Source: Pollenia angustigena (taxonomy: Eukaryota; Arthropoda; Insecta; Diptera; Polleniidae). From it: a DNA stretch of 64,000 nt. A model generated the notes under the pieces. The model did not search any database. It was not told the DNA's origin and was given only the letters and a program-made list of their open reading frames with translations. Shown here in pieces: positions 22,067 to 34,162 of this stretch. Location: NCBI GenBank assembly GCA_930367215.1, contig OV884058.1:214438208-214502207 (forward strand). The letters run 5' to 3'. The stretch's first letter is position 1; every line of letters starts with the position of its first letter. Position numbers and translations under genes: made by a program.

Positions 22067-22282
22067 TAAGAGATTTATACCACTAAAACCCTATTTTAAC
22101 TTCCGCGCTGCTAAATGGCAAAACCAAGAACTTCATTGCAAAAAAACTTATTCACTGAATGGATTTTCATTTAATGCATTTTTATATCCATATACATTTA
22201 TCCAGAAATCAACTGTTGAGTTCCTATTTAACAATGCATATGAATTTAGTTTCTGCCACTGATGTTCCAAAGTTGTAATTTT

Positions 22283-22491
22283 GGGTGCGTTCGTAAATGC
22301 ATCACTGCGCTGCATCAGTGATTTCAAGTTGTAATATATTTATCAGTGAAGTAAATGTGGACCGAAAAATTGTGAAATACTCCACAAAAATAATAGTCAC
22401 ACAATAATATAAGTTATTATTATTCTTTTATCGCCATTAAAAAAAGTTTGCTTTTCTGATGCAGCGCAGTGATGCATTTACGAACGTACCC
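22283..22491. mobile_element. MITE, AAATGCATCACTGC ends, copy 2
   Basis: 209 bp bounded by GGGTGCGTTCGTAAATGCAT and its near-complement ending GTACCC. The core terminal repeat is shared with 20058-20354. TTT stands on both sides. Confidence 0.75.
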
Positions 22492-22499
22492 TTTTTCTA

Positions 22500-23029
22500 C
22501 AGTGAAATCAATCATTTCATCTTTTAAATGTTCGCTTAATTTGCATTCATTAGTTTTTAAACTGTTCTCCACAAAAAAAGTTGGTATTTGTTAAATTATG
22601 AAAATTGTTTGGCAATCGTTGTTTAAGTTCACATATTAATTAAGCTATAAAATCTCGGCATGTAATTCGAATTTGTTTTTCTATTTCAAAAGTTATGGTA
22701 TTTTTTCGTTTCCAAAAATTTTTTAAAATCGTAATTGAGGGAAAAAATCCGCTATTTTAAATTTTAAAACAATTTGATATGAAAGGACTTTTAAAAGTTT
22801 GTACAGTTTCTATAGCAAAAGAGTAGGGATTTGTATGTGCATTCAACAAAAAAGCGTGGTAGATTTTCAAAAAATATTACTTGAATATTCTTAAATTAAA
22901 TAATGCTAAAAAATGCTAAATATGTAGTTGAAAAATGCTAAAAAAAAAATGCTTACTGCTATATGAAAAATTTGCAGCTAAAACAGACAAAAAAATGCTA
23001 AATCTAGCTGCAAAAATGGCCACGCTGAT
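22500..23029. other. Spacer ending in a hAT-like right end
   Basis: Mostly AT-rich non-coding sequence. From about 22900 the motif AATGCTAAA repeats at least four times and the run ends ATGGCCACGCTG, resembling the TAGCATT subterminal repeats and GGTCACACTG tip of the hAT element at 54084-55435. No matching left end was found. Confidence 0.45.
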
Positions 23030-23315
23030 CAGGGGCCTAATTACCGCATTCGATATCGTTTAAGCTATCGTATCGGGTAAACTATCGTATTTTTCTGCAT
23101 ACGATAAACACTGACGTATCGAATGAAAACTACAGAGATGTAATGTCTTTGGTTACTCGATATCGAATGCTATCACCAGTGCTGCCACAACCAATTCAAT
23201 TTTTACAACCAAAATTTTGGAAAAAGTTACCAAATGTATAAATATATAACCAAATTTAAAATGCCTCTTTTTAATTTAGAAAATCATTAAAATTTATTTT
23301 AAGTTGCATTGTAAT

Positions 23316-24874
23316 TAGGGTATTCATTCGGTTAACCGTTAATCGGTTAACCGATTAATTACTACCCGATTAACTGATCGGTTAATTTTAAATTGGCTTT
23401 TTTCGATTAACGATTAAACCGGTTAATTTCAGTCGATTAACCGATTAACCGAAGTAACAAAATTAGAAGTGTTTAAAATTTTAAAAATTCTAATTATGTC
23501 ATAATGGAGGGTTTTAAATGTTTAGAGAAATACTGGAAAAGAATTGAGAAATAAGATAAGCTGCATTAAGGATTGCTTTCGAGATCTCCCTTTCATTCGT
23601 GAACATATGTACTTCTATGCCAAAGTTAATGTTTCTAGATAAAAAAAAAACAACCAGTTGAAAAACATAAAATTACCAAAAAGTTATTCTCATCCGTTAA
23701 TGACATTCCATGTTAAATTATTTTTATAGGTGCAATATTAATGACAATTGAAAAAATTACCAGTTAACGAACAAAAAGTACCAAAAAGACACCTCATACA
23801 GACTCTCATTCACTGAGGACCTTGCATGTCTGAGGACCTTAGGTCCAATACTAACCGAAATTCCAAAAAAATACAAGTTAAATAACAAAATAGTACCAAA
23901 AAATTCTTTTCCACTCAGGACGCTTATGTTTATAGGTAAAATATTAACTTTAATTAAAGAAAGTACCATTGTAAAACAAAAATCTAAGGAAAGGAATTAA
24001 GTTTCACGTGTTCCCCCTTTTTGGTACTTTTTTCTCCCCATTAAAGTATTAGAAATTGCAATATTGCATTGGGATCCAGACAATTAACGTTCGAATTTCG
24101 AAAAAGTACCGAATTCGTACTTGGGTTTTTTAGATTAGTTTCGAATGTGATATTAAGTTTATTTATATGTTTATTGATTTTAAAGATAGATGGGGTGACA
24201 AAAAATTTCCCAAATTACAGGTTTCACGCGTTTACTCCCTAAAAAGGCCAAAATTCTAAAAAGTACCAGACACCTGACGGCTTATTTTTCTAAAGAGCAA
24301 CGATAGGTTTTCATTTTTAGGTATCTCTTTTAGTTATGGATATATAATATAACCGAATTTATCCGTTCTTACCATTTTTACCCCCTTAACATTCGAACAA
24401 ACTTTCATGAAAAGAACGCATATAATATTCCCTGAATTCTCGGGAGTTGCAATGTTTAGGTTTAACATTTTGACCCAAAGAGCTTGAGACCGGATTTCTT
24501 TCTTTTTCGCTCTTTCTGTCTTAGTTTTCGAAACAACGCCGTTTTAAACTTCTAATGCTTCTGTTTTTTAAGACACTATGGAGTTACCTAGTTTTGTCAA
24601 AAAATGCATGGAGTTATCTACTTTTTACATACAAATTTTGTTCAAGAATTGTTTTTTTGTTATGCCATTGTTTTTTTTACTAATAAATACGAAATTATAA
24701 ATCATTTTTGCATTTTTATATATTGATATTACTTAATTTATAACAAAACTTTATTAATCGGTCAACCGATCAATTACAAAATTAACCGATTAGAAACCGA
24801 TTAAACCAAAACCTCGGTTAATTAATCGAGCGATTAACCGATTAAAGAAAAAGCCCGATTAAATGAATACCCTA
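23316..24874. mobile_element. hAT-type element, TAGGGTATTCATT ends, innermost
   Basis: The ends are TAGGGTATTCATT and its exact complement, flanked by the 8-bp duplication ATTGTAAT (23308-23315 and 24875-24882). Dense CGATTAACCGATTA-type motifs fill about 120 bases inside each end. The 1.3-kb interior has no recognisable transposase. Confidence 0.88.
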
Positions 24875-24882
24875 ATTGTAAT

Positions 24883-26410
24883 ACAAAGGTTATTTGCACT
24901 TTATAGTAAAATAATAATTATAAATCAGGAAAACAAAACAAGAAATGTAATATTTTTTCATTTAAAGAACTAACGAGACCCTTTATTAAGTTTTTATTTT
25001 TTCGTAAAAAAAAAAATATTTTTGTTTTACAAGAGTTAAGGCTAGATAACACTATCTCACAAGTCTAACGTATTCCATAATACTTTGTGAGACAGAAATC
25101 TAATGAGTTTTGTTGCGACTGCCAAAAAATCTAATTTAACATGACAGTTTCTGTTCACACCATCACACAAAGTATAAAATCGATGAAGTCGTATGGGATG
25201 TCAAACTTTTTTAATAATACTTGTCCTTTTCCTGGCACATTGCATTTACACTATCAGACTTTGTCATATTACTTGAGTTTTTGACATGTATTAATACAAA
25301 GTATAATAGTGTAACCTGGCCTTTAAGCCCGTAAAATTTCTATACAAAATTCAGTATATTGAAAATTAATAAATATAATATTTTTTTAAATGCCAGTTAT
25401 AAATTTATAAACGTTTGGCGATATGGCGATTATTTTGGCGAAAATGAAAACGATTGGCGATATGCGAAATGAATTTTATGTAAATATTTTCGAATTTACA
25501 AACATATATTTAAAATATTATAAAAACTTTTTTCTCTTGTTTGTAAATTTTATTACAAATTTATAATTCTGATTATAAAAAACTGTTTCAAAATTGTTCT
25601 ATTTGATATATTTTGTGTATCATTATAAAATATTATGGCGAATATAAACAAATTAGTCTTTCGTAACGTATATTCAATGGGAAAAAAATATATAGCTGAC
25701 AGTCAAAAGTTTTTTTTACCAAATCATTATCTTAAAAAACATTTAATAAATATACAAACCGATAAGTTATAAACAGTGAAATTTCAACATTCTTAAACTT
25801 ACAGCCATTTTTCAAAGAAATTCCATAAATTTTAAAACTATATTGATAAATCAGCGTATTTTTTAAAAATATTTTCAAATATGTATTTAAATATACCTCT
25901 GGAAATAGCCGAAATTTAGAAGGATAAACTTATTTTCAAGTTTTTAGAAACACTAAAAGGACTTTTGTGTATTTTTTGAAATCGATTCCGTATGATTTTA
26001 TGCACTTCCTACTTTAAGTACTACTTATCAAGAAAAACTACGCTCATTTAAAAAAAATAATTGAAAATCTCCATTGATTAAAACTTTATTTGTTTTCGAT
26101 TTCAGAACATGGCGTTTTTAATATAAAAATTACAAATGGCAATATTTTCTTAACAAAAATCTTAAAAAAATTTTTGGTTGCTGTTTTGAAAGGATTCTTT
26201 TGTTTTCGATAGAGTATAAAAAACTTCCGTTCGTTGGTAACAAATAATGACAAAATCGTAGTACACAGTACAAATTATTCGAGCTCGTAAATAATTGTAT
26301 CAAGAAAAACATATTCGTTTAAGAAAAAAGTAACCAAAATGAAAAAAATATTCACATCTCCACATTGAAAAAAAATATAACCAATTTTGGTTAGAAATAA
26401 CCAAAAACGG
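24883..26410. other. Interior of the middle hAT element, non-coding
   Basis: AT-rich. I see no frame with transposase features; the only longer minus-strand frame (26130-26312) is low-complexity. It may be cargo or eroded transposase sequence. Confidence 0.4.
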
Positions 26411-26789
26411 CAGCTCTGGCTATCACCTCAAATTACGATACATTTCATTCGGTATCGAGAGTCATAATACCAAAATAAAAAATTTCGATAAATTGTGCTC
26501 GATACTATCGTATCGAACTAACTATCGAATGTTTTAGCATACGATAGACACTGACATATCGAATGAAAACTCGATAAATGTATTGTCGAGCTACTCGATA
26601 TCGAATGCTATTATTTCAAATTCAATACATTTCATTCGATATCGAGTTTCATGATACCAAAATAAATAATTTCGATCAATTTTGCTCGATATCCTATGCG
26701 GTGATTAGACCCCTGGCTTCTTGCGCTGACCTTTTGGATAGACCTTGAGAACAAGTATCAAAAATCAGTTTTAATTTGTTCCTTACATG

Positions 26790-26917
26790 GGGTCTTCACC
26801 TGACAATTTTTTGTCATACCAAACGTCAAATTTCATATAAAAAGAAACATTTTTGTTAGCGTTTTTTTTATATGAAGTTTACGTTTATTATGTCAAAAAA
26901 TTGTCAGGTGAAAACCC
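26790..26917. mobile_element. Fold-back MITE, GGGTCTTCACCTGAC ends
   Basis: 128 bp with inverted ends GGGTCTTCACCTGACAATT and GTCAGGTGAAAACCC around an AT-rich loop. The target duplication is not clear. Confidence 0.65.
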
Positions 26918-26952
26918 TATGTTATTAGGAAGGCAAATTCATGTATTGAGAA

Positions 26953-27122
26953 CTGAAACAAAAATACCATAAATTGAAACAAACATGTTTTTCTCACTAA
27001 ACTCTTACTGTAACATTTTTGGTGTGTAATAGCTGTAACGTAAGGAAATTACTCGCCAAAAATGTTACAGTAGCAGTTAAGTGAGAAAAACATGTTTGTT
27101 TCAATTTATGGTATTTTTGTTT
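26953..27122. repeat. Hairpin with about 70-bp arms
   Basis: The arms contain CATAAATTGAAACAAACATG and its complement, plus TGTAACATTTTTGG and its complement, separated by about 30 bases. The arms are nearly perfect, suggesting a young fold-back insertion. Confidence 0.65.
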
Positions 27123-27179
27123 AATTTCTCACATTTCAATCGAAAAGTTTCTCAAGGCGGGAGTTACAGAACGTGGGCA

Positions 27180-27700
27180 CAAAATCCCAAAGTTGCCAAA
27201 AACGGAGAAAATTTCGATCCGAATCGAAACGCAGAATAGGGGTGATTATCTAGATAGAAGAGATTTTAGGTACGGTCGCTAAATTGTTAAAAAATTTTAA
27301 CATTAAGGAAGTTAAAGCTATTTAAGGATGGGAGCTTTGAGCAAATGTGAACCGATTCGAAAATAATTTAATTTGCAGTCAAATATTTTTGGGACGAATT
27401 TAATTTAAATACCATCATAATTAGATAGCCTACGGACACAAAGAGTCTAATTTGAATGTGAAATTATAGACCGATTTTTAGCACTCACCACGAAGTCTTT
27501 CGTCCATATTTGATCAAATTTTATAAAACATTGGAACTTGTACTTTGCGCACAAGGCTAACATGGACAGACAACCAGCCAGATGGACGGATGGACATCGT
27601 TAGATCACTTTAAAAAGTGATTCTGATTCGATCGGAATACTAAAAGATTGGTCTAGATACAAATCGCATAACATTTATCCATAATGATAACCTGCTTTGT
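27180..27700 (+). repeat. Fragment of the AACAAGT/GGGTAT dispersed family
   Basis: The block 27540-27640 (TGTACTTTGCGCACAAGG, GGACATCGTTAGATC, GATTCTGATTCGATCGG) is the plus-orientation counterpart of minus-orientation copies at 45622-46196 and 58672-59336. Head and tail are missing. Confidence 0.55.
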
Positions 27701-28336
27701 TTTAAAAATTTTAGAGTAAAAATTAAAAAAAAAAAAAAATTATTTGCTGCGAAAGTTATTGCTTCTAAAAAATTGAATATGTATCAAAATATGACTTAAA
27801 AAGGCAAAATATGCGCTATAAACCTAAAATATGCTGCAAAAAGGCTCTTTTAACTGAATAATGGAAAAAAATGCTGCAGATGATAAAATATGCAAATATA
27901 TGCTCTAAAAAATCGATGCCGAAATTCATAAAAAGCTCTAAAACGGATAAACATATTGTTTCTGCCTTCATTGGTCGCACAAGGAAAAACATGCAATTGC
28001 ATATTTATGGTTTTCCTGATGATCACATTTCTTAAATTTTAATACAATTTCATATGAGGAGGTTCATAACAAAACGCAATAATTAAATTTTTCAAGTTTT
28101 TTGATTTTTTGATTGAATCCTATTCTACACATTGAAATCTATATTACCTTAATTATAAAGCATTCCAAAACTCAATAACCACGCTGCAATTCAATATCAA
28201 ATATAATGGTTCAGAGCAAAATGCAACAATTACACATCTTTGCAAAATATCGCTACAAGAAATTTAAAAAAGTCAACTTTATAAATAAATTATGCTCTTG
28301 TGGTAACTCTTAGATAACTGTTAAACGTTAGGAATT
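27701..28336. other. AT-rich spacer, no gene seen
   Basis: The only pattern I see is repeated AAAATATGC motifs at 27800-27900, similar in style to hAT subterminal repeats. No coding signal. Confidence 0.4.
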
Positions 28337-28818
28337 TATACCATGTTCACACGGACAGCAATATTCGTGTTTCGCTCTCTTATTCCTGTTTCGCGCCCCA
28401 AACATGACTGAAACGACTTGTTTCCCCATACAAAATTTTGTGAGCGAAACAGGTCGTTTCATTTTGAAACAGGCTGCGAAACAGGAAAAATGTACTATCA
28501 TCTCTAATTTTGATAACAATTATCGTTAGTTTATCTGAACTAGCTCTCAAAAAAATCAAAACAAAATAAAATACAAAATAAAAATTGATGTTTAATAAAA
28601 TAAAGTGATAATTATCAAATAATAATATTAATAAAAGTATTAAATAATATATTTTTAACTTTTAATTACTTTTTTATCTGTTTTAAATAAAATCACACTA
28701 ACAACACAAAAAACAATGTCAAAATGAAACCAGAATGAATCGTATGAACAGCATGTTTGACAATCTAGTTTCAGAGAGCGAAACGAGTGGTTTTTGTCGT
28801 CGTATGAACATAGCATAA
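28337..28818. mobile_element. TIR element, ATGTTCACACG ends
   Basis: About 480 bp with imperfect inverted ends of about 50 bp: ACCATGTTCACACGGACAGC on the left, and on the right the complement containing TTTCGCTCTCTGAAAC. Both arms include GTTTCGCTCTC. Target duplication not resolved. Confidence 0.55.
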
Positions 28819-29172
28819 GTTAACAACTTTTGCTTGTGTTAAATTCATTGTGAATAATATTTTCATACAGTTCAAAGCAAAATGAAATAAATACTATGGA
28901 TTCGGACCAAAACGCAATAATTCCAAATTTGTTATCTAAATAACTAAAACAAACTGTCAGATAAAATAATTAATTTGTGATTAATAATATTTTTTGTAGA
29001 CAATAATACCTCAATAAATGTTTTTTAAAAAAATTATTTGCTACTTACTTAAATTACATTTTGTCGTTCATCCAAAAAAATGTTATGGTGTAATTATTGC
29101 GTTTTGTTATGGTTGTATTGTTAATCATAATCTTTGAACCCGTGGACCGGTTTTGCTTATTTTGTACACATT
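28819..29172. other. AT-rich spacer, no gene seen
   Basis: No coding or structural signal beyond low-complexity A/T runs. Confidence 0.4.
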
Positions 29173-29696
29173 CACCCCTATCGCAAACAACTACTCCCAT
29201 GAAAAGATTCCCATATTTTTTTTATTTCGTATTGTGAATGATTCCCATAACAAATTTTTTGGGAATGAATTCCCAAACTTAAAAAATTTGGCATCGCCAA
29301 TGTTTACTCCCGCGAAATTTTTTACTGAATAAATTCCCAACGAGTGTTGATCTGAACGAGAAGGGAACATGTAAATTTTAATTTGTATTATAAAGTAGGA
29401 CTAAATTAAATTACTTTTTCCTTTTATTGAAGGAGTGTACATAAAAAATTGAAGATAAACACTCTTCATTATTTATTTTATTATATTTTTATTAGCATTT
29501 TATTTTGTATATTTTTCTTTTACAATACAAGCACCGACAAGTTACTCACAATATAGACTTTTGTTTACAAAGCACTGAAAAATAATTCACAATATAAATT
29601 TTTACTCCCAAAATATTTGCGATACCGATTTGTTGGGGATGGGAATTTAGGTTTGATCCCATATATCATATTCCCATAACATTCGCGATAGGGATG
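29173..29696. mobile_element. TIR element, CAYCCCTATCGC ends
   Basis: The left end CACCCCTATCGCAAAC and the right complement GCGATAGGGATG are inverted; ATT stands on both sides. Internal TTCCCAT / ATGGGAA motifs repeat near both ends. Non-coding. Confidence 0.65.
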
Positions 29697-29802
29697 ATTA
29701 TATCTGAAAACAGTGCGAAGTATTTAAGCAAAAAATCTGGCATCTCGATCAACGGGTGTGGGTGCAATCGAAATTCCGAAATTTCCCAAAGTGATAGACA
29801 GT

Positions 29803-30000
29803 ACCTCGTTTCTGTATTTCTCGCTTCGTAAAATTTTCCGCATGAAACGTGTGAATTGCAACAAAAATAGTGTGAAATGAAACAAAAAATGGTTTTTCTC
29901 ACGCAAGTGTTTCTGTATCTTTTCTTGGCGAGAATTATCTGTCATTTTAATAATTTTCCAGCAATTATTGGAAGGATGCGAGAAAAAAGTGTTTCTATAA
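29803..30000. repeat. Left arm of a long-range inverted repeat
   Basis: Begins GTACCTCGTTTCTGTATTTC; the complement ends at about 36455. Shared motifs continue inward (AAGTGTTTCTGTAT, TTTTCCAG, AATTA). This could be one 6.65-kb element enclosing LINE and mariner debris, or two independent insertions of one family in opposite orientation. Confidence 0.5.
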
Positions 30001-31990
30001 CAATGTTTTGCGAAAAGTTTCTTTCAAGAACTGTCAAAATAAGTCGCATTTGAAATTGGTGGCGAGAAAAACAAAATGTAGATATTTTGAATTTAAAATA
30101 TGTTTATATACTATTTTTTTTAAATAAATAAAAAAATAGAAGGAATATAAATGATGAATGCATAATTTATATGATGAAAATAAACAAAAAACCATTGTTA
30201 TATTTTGTTATTTTAAATTTTTTTTAGCCTTTTCTTGTTTTGGTTTTAATCAGCGCTGCCAGATAAATTTGTGTCAAAATCGTCAATTTTCTGAGAAAAA
30301 AATATAAAAGATCCTCCTTTTTTGTTTTAAAAATCGTGTAATTTAAAATGAATTTTAAACAAATTTGTTTCGACTTTTATTAAAACATAATCAAACAAAA
30401 ACAAAGTTAAAGTTCATGGGTATTTAATAATTTCTTTAAATTTATATTTCTTTTGTTAAGCTGAAGGATAATTTTTTATAAAACTATTTATTTTCTTTAA
30501 TCCGATAACAATTAAAAATAGTTTTTCCCTGAAGAAGTCACACAAAGGCATGAGAAAATATCATATTAAACAAAAAATAAAATAAATGGCCCATAACTAT
30601 AGTCATAAACAAAGCATACTTTAAGAGTTCTAAAGTAAACTTTTATTAAAAATATGCTTTTGATCTACTATAAACAAGCAAAAGCATACTTTACACGTTA
30701 AACCCGATGTTAATTTTAAAACCAGCTGAAGTTGTGTTTAACTCATTTAACAATAGCATCAGCTGTTTTTCGCCAAATAAAAAAGTACTTGCAAAAAGTT
30801 AAAAATGTTTATGTTATAAGTAGAGTTTTTTTTTCCCAGAGTTTTTCGATTCCCGGGAAAGCGGGAAAATTTTTTAAATTTCCCGGGATCCCGGGATCCC
30901 GCTCCATACAAATAATACAAAGTAAACTTGGTTTTATTAATGAAAAAAACTTTTATAAACAAACGTGAGGGAACTTGTTTACAAAGTAAGTAAAATAAAT
31001 GCTTAAATACTACAAAAATTAATTGAAGATTGAAAGCGGAACTTGAATTATTATTACCTTTGGCTTTTATAAGTAAATTCCGTATTATGATGATCTAGTT
31101 CAAGATAAAATAAACATAACAATTGAGGTACTCAAGATATGAGATCAAAAAGTAAAATCATAAAATATATAAAATATTTTAATAAATATATTAACATTTT
31201 TTAACGGCGTAGAAAATTACTTTCTGACACACTCAAAGCGTTTAGTGAGTCGCCAAAGAGTATATTTCTGATTTTGTTTACTGATTACAAAAAATAGCAT
31301 CATCCGGACTACTTCTTACAAACTATTTCTTTTCATTAGATCCATCTGTAATCTTTAGGACAATGTGTTTTTCAAATTGTATGTTTTAGTAACTTACACG
31401 AGTTTCATTATTTTTTTATTTCGGTTTCCCCGCACTTCCCGGATATATTACCAAGCTCGATTTTTTTTTTGTAGATGCGACTATGTTGCTATAACGGAGC
31501 GATATGTTTATGTATATCCTATTTTTAAGACTTGTCCATGGTCAACGAGAATTTACTAGGCCAAAATTGCCTAGCGTTTTACACAAAGTTTTGTAATTTT
31601 GTTGTTGCTTTCTACATAAAATCATATTGCGTGTTTCAACCGTACAAGATATGCAGTGTTTTATTTATATTTTAATTTTCAATCAATGTTACCACCAGCA
31701 AAATTCAAAATTACACTTGAGATGAAGCAAAATTACCCGATTTAAATAAAATTACACCTGATAAACAATTGAAGTTTTATTTAATAAAAGGACATTTACA
31801 AAGTAGCAAAAACACAACAAACTCATTGAAAGAAGATCAATATTAGTCAAACTGTTAAGGTTCTTATTGTAATTTTAAATAAATTCACAAAATGAACATA
31901 AAAGACTTAAAACAGTTAATAAAACATAAAATAAAACTCCTAAAATAATGAGTTTAACTTCCACATTTGGTTGCATATATCTATGAATAT
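30001..31990. other. Spacer with CCCGGG-rich transposon end, no gene
   Basis: At 30822-30903 a TAGAGTTTTT end followed by GATTCCCGGGAA and GATCCCGGGATCCCG matches, inverted, the block at 50866-50948. Elsewhere AT-rich with no recognised domain. The short frame at 30732-30968 crosses the CCCGGG block and is not supported. Confidence 0.4.
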
Positions 31991-31995
31991 GCTCA

Positions 31996-33639
31996 TTGCA
32001 AGTCCAGGTCAAAATGTGGGAGGAACATTATAGAGTAATGTTAAGTAGACATTTAACAACTGATAGATCGGATATTTGTAATTGCGCAGACTCTGAACAC
32101 CGACCAAATAATAACATTAATGTTGAACCACCTAATATTGAAGAGATTATATCTGCAATCAAATCCTTGAAATGCCATAAGGCCCCAGGTCCTGACTTTC
32201 TCCCACCTGAACTTCTAAAGGCAGACTGCAACATCACTGCCAATTTACTTAAGCCCCTGATAGAGAACTTTTGGTCTAACAAACATCTCCCCGTAGAACT
32301 TAAAGAATGAATTATAATAAAGATCCCGAAAAAGGGTAATCTGTCAGAACTAAAGAACTGGAGGGGCCTTACACTTTTGAATATGACAAATAAAATTATT
32401 GCTTACATCCTCAATAAAAGGCTCGCTACTATCATCGAACCATTGCTGCGTAATGAACAGGCAGGGTTTAGGAAAGGTAAATCCTGTATCGATCAGGTTA
32501 GCAGCCTGAGAGTTATAGTAGAGCAATCGGTTGAATGGAGATCCCCATTATATCTACTATTCATTGATTTTGAACGAGCGTTCGACACGGTGCAACAACA
32601 GGCTATATGGGGCGCTCTTAAATGCAAAGGAGTTCCAGACACCCTGATAGAACTTATTAAGTGTTTGTATGATGACGCATCTTGCCGTGTTTTACACGAG
32701 GGGCTTGTAAGTAACAAATTTCCGGTCGGTAAAGGAGTGAGACAAGGATGTGTGCTCTCCCCGCTTCTTTTTAATATCGTTTTGGATGTTGTAATGACGC
32801 AATCAATGAGAGGTGATCGTGGCATAACCTTTGGGTTACAAGGTAGATTGGATGACCTTGACTATGCTGATGACATATGTCTTTTGTCGCATAGCTACAA
32901 CGACCTTCAGTCCAAACTCAATCTTCTTGTGGAGTGTGCAGCAAAAGCTGGTCTCAATATCAACATTTCCAAAACGAAATCATTGCGTATTAATGCAAAC
33001 AACAACGAATCTTTAAAAATTCGGAACCATTCACTTGATAATGTCGATCATTTCTGTTACCTTGGTAGCATAATTACGTCATCTGGTGGTAGTAAAGAAG
33101 ATATTGCATACAGAATATCGAAATCAAACCAAGCATTTGGTGCTTTGAAAAAAGTTTGGAGTTCATCCCGTATTACGCTTCGCACGAAGTTGAAATTATT
33201 CAACTCAAATGTAAAGTCGGTATTATTATATGGAAGCGAGACATGGAATATCACGGAAAGAGATTCGTACTCTCTTCAAGTCTTTGTCAACCGATGTTTA
33301 CGTAGAATATTACATGTCTTCTGGCCAGACACTATATCAAACAACGATCTATGGCAAAAAACGCAACAAAACCCAGTCACAGTTGACATACGAATGCGAA
33401 AGATGAATTGGCTGGGTCATACATTCAGAAAGCCACATGATGACGTCACCAGAAAAGCAATTGAATACAACCCTCAAGGCAGCAGGCGAAGAGGCAGACC
33501 AGCAAATACATGGCGACGGCAGGTAGAAGCTGAACTACGCACAGCTGGAAAGAGTTGGAGCGAAGCTAAAAGATTGGCAACAGACAGAATTCAATGGAAA
33601 TCATTTGTAATGGCCCTATGTTCCAACTGGGAATTTTAA
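31996..33639 (+). pseudogene. RTE-type LINE reverse transcriptase, one stop
   Basis: One continuous frame of about 547 codons, broken only by TGA at 32308-32310, where relatives have Trp (KE-stop-IIIKIPKKG). RT landmarks run in order: HKAPGPDFLPPELLK, NWRGLTLLN, NEQAGFRKGKSCIDQ, FIDFERAFD (motif A), GVRQGCVLSPLLFN (motif B) and DYADDICLL (motif C), so the catalytic Asp residues remain. The C-terminus MRKMNWLGHTFRKP and RRRGRPANTWRRQVEAEL is typical of RTE-like elements of insects. The endonuclease half is missing: the element is 5'-truncated near 31990. It is one mutation from an open frame, so relatively young. Confidence 0.85.
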
Positions 33640-33678
33640 AGGACTAAATATATTATATATATAAATATAAGTCCTTTA

Positions 33679-34162
33679 TAATGGGTGTTTTTTTAGCCCC
33701 ATAGACCTTACGAAAGGTTAGCTGTCAAACGAACTGTCATACTGCTTTTACTTTTTGCTCAGGCACACATAATGAATAGATTCATGCTTGAACAACCACA
33801 CCAAATTATCCAAATTTGTTTGAAATTCAGCCATCGATTTTCGGAACTTATAAGCGAGTTCGTGGTTAAACTGGCGCAACTTATTTTTTCACAAATGATA
33901 GCAATGTGTTGACTTAGAGATAATAAACTGTCAATAAGACTTCAGGGCATTCATCATTTTATTCGTGACATTCAGCCAGCAATGCTCGAAGAAGAGAAAC
34001 AAAATTGGACATCTGCAATGCGTTTCGTCAAGGACAAGCGCGGTGCCTAATTGTTAGAAATCAGTTTAAAATGGTAATGCCGTGTGTCAATCTGCGATCA
34101 AAATTAATTTTTTTTGTGTTGCCTACCATTTTAAGTTTCATGGTCTTACAAAATACCCTTTA
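33679..34162 (+). mobile_element. Tc1/mariner element, internally deleted
   Basis: Ends (TA)ATGGGTGTTTTTTTAG and the rough complement TACAAAATACCC(TTTA) flank transposase remnants. From 33772 a short N-terminal piece reads MNRFMLEQPHQIIQICLKF; from about 33910 the C-terminal end reads SIRLQGIHHFIRDIQPAMLE, then NWTSAMRFVK, stopping at 34048-34050. That C-terminal pattern (IQP.ML....NWTSR) is common in insect IS630-Tc1-mariner transposases. The DDE core between them is deleted, so it is non-autonomous. Confidence 0.7.

Larger units (their letters stand above)
23177..26418. mobile_element. hAT-type element, CAGNGCTGCC ends, nested
   Basis: The ends are CAGTGCTGCCACAACCAA and the complement ending GGCAGCTCTG. 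An exact 8-bp duplication GCTATCAC flanks it (23169-23176 and 26419-26426). An 8-bp duplication with CAGNG ends defines the hAT superfamily. It contains the element at 23316-24874. I recognise no transposase, so it is non-autonomous or decayed. Confidence 0.85.
23030..26715. mobile_element. Outer TIR element of a three-deep nest
   Basis: Ends CAGGGGCCTAATTACCGCAT and the near-complement GTGATTAGACCCCTG, with many ATTCGATATCG motifs just inside both ends. Removing the inner element leaves a MITE of about 436 bp. No target duplication is visible: left flank CTGAT, right flank GCTTC. Confidence 0.7.
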
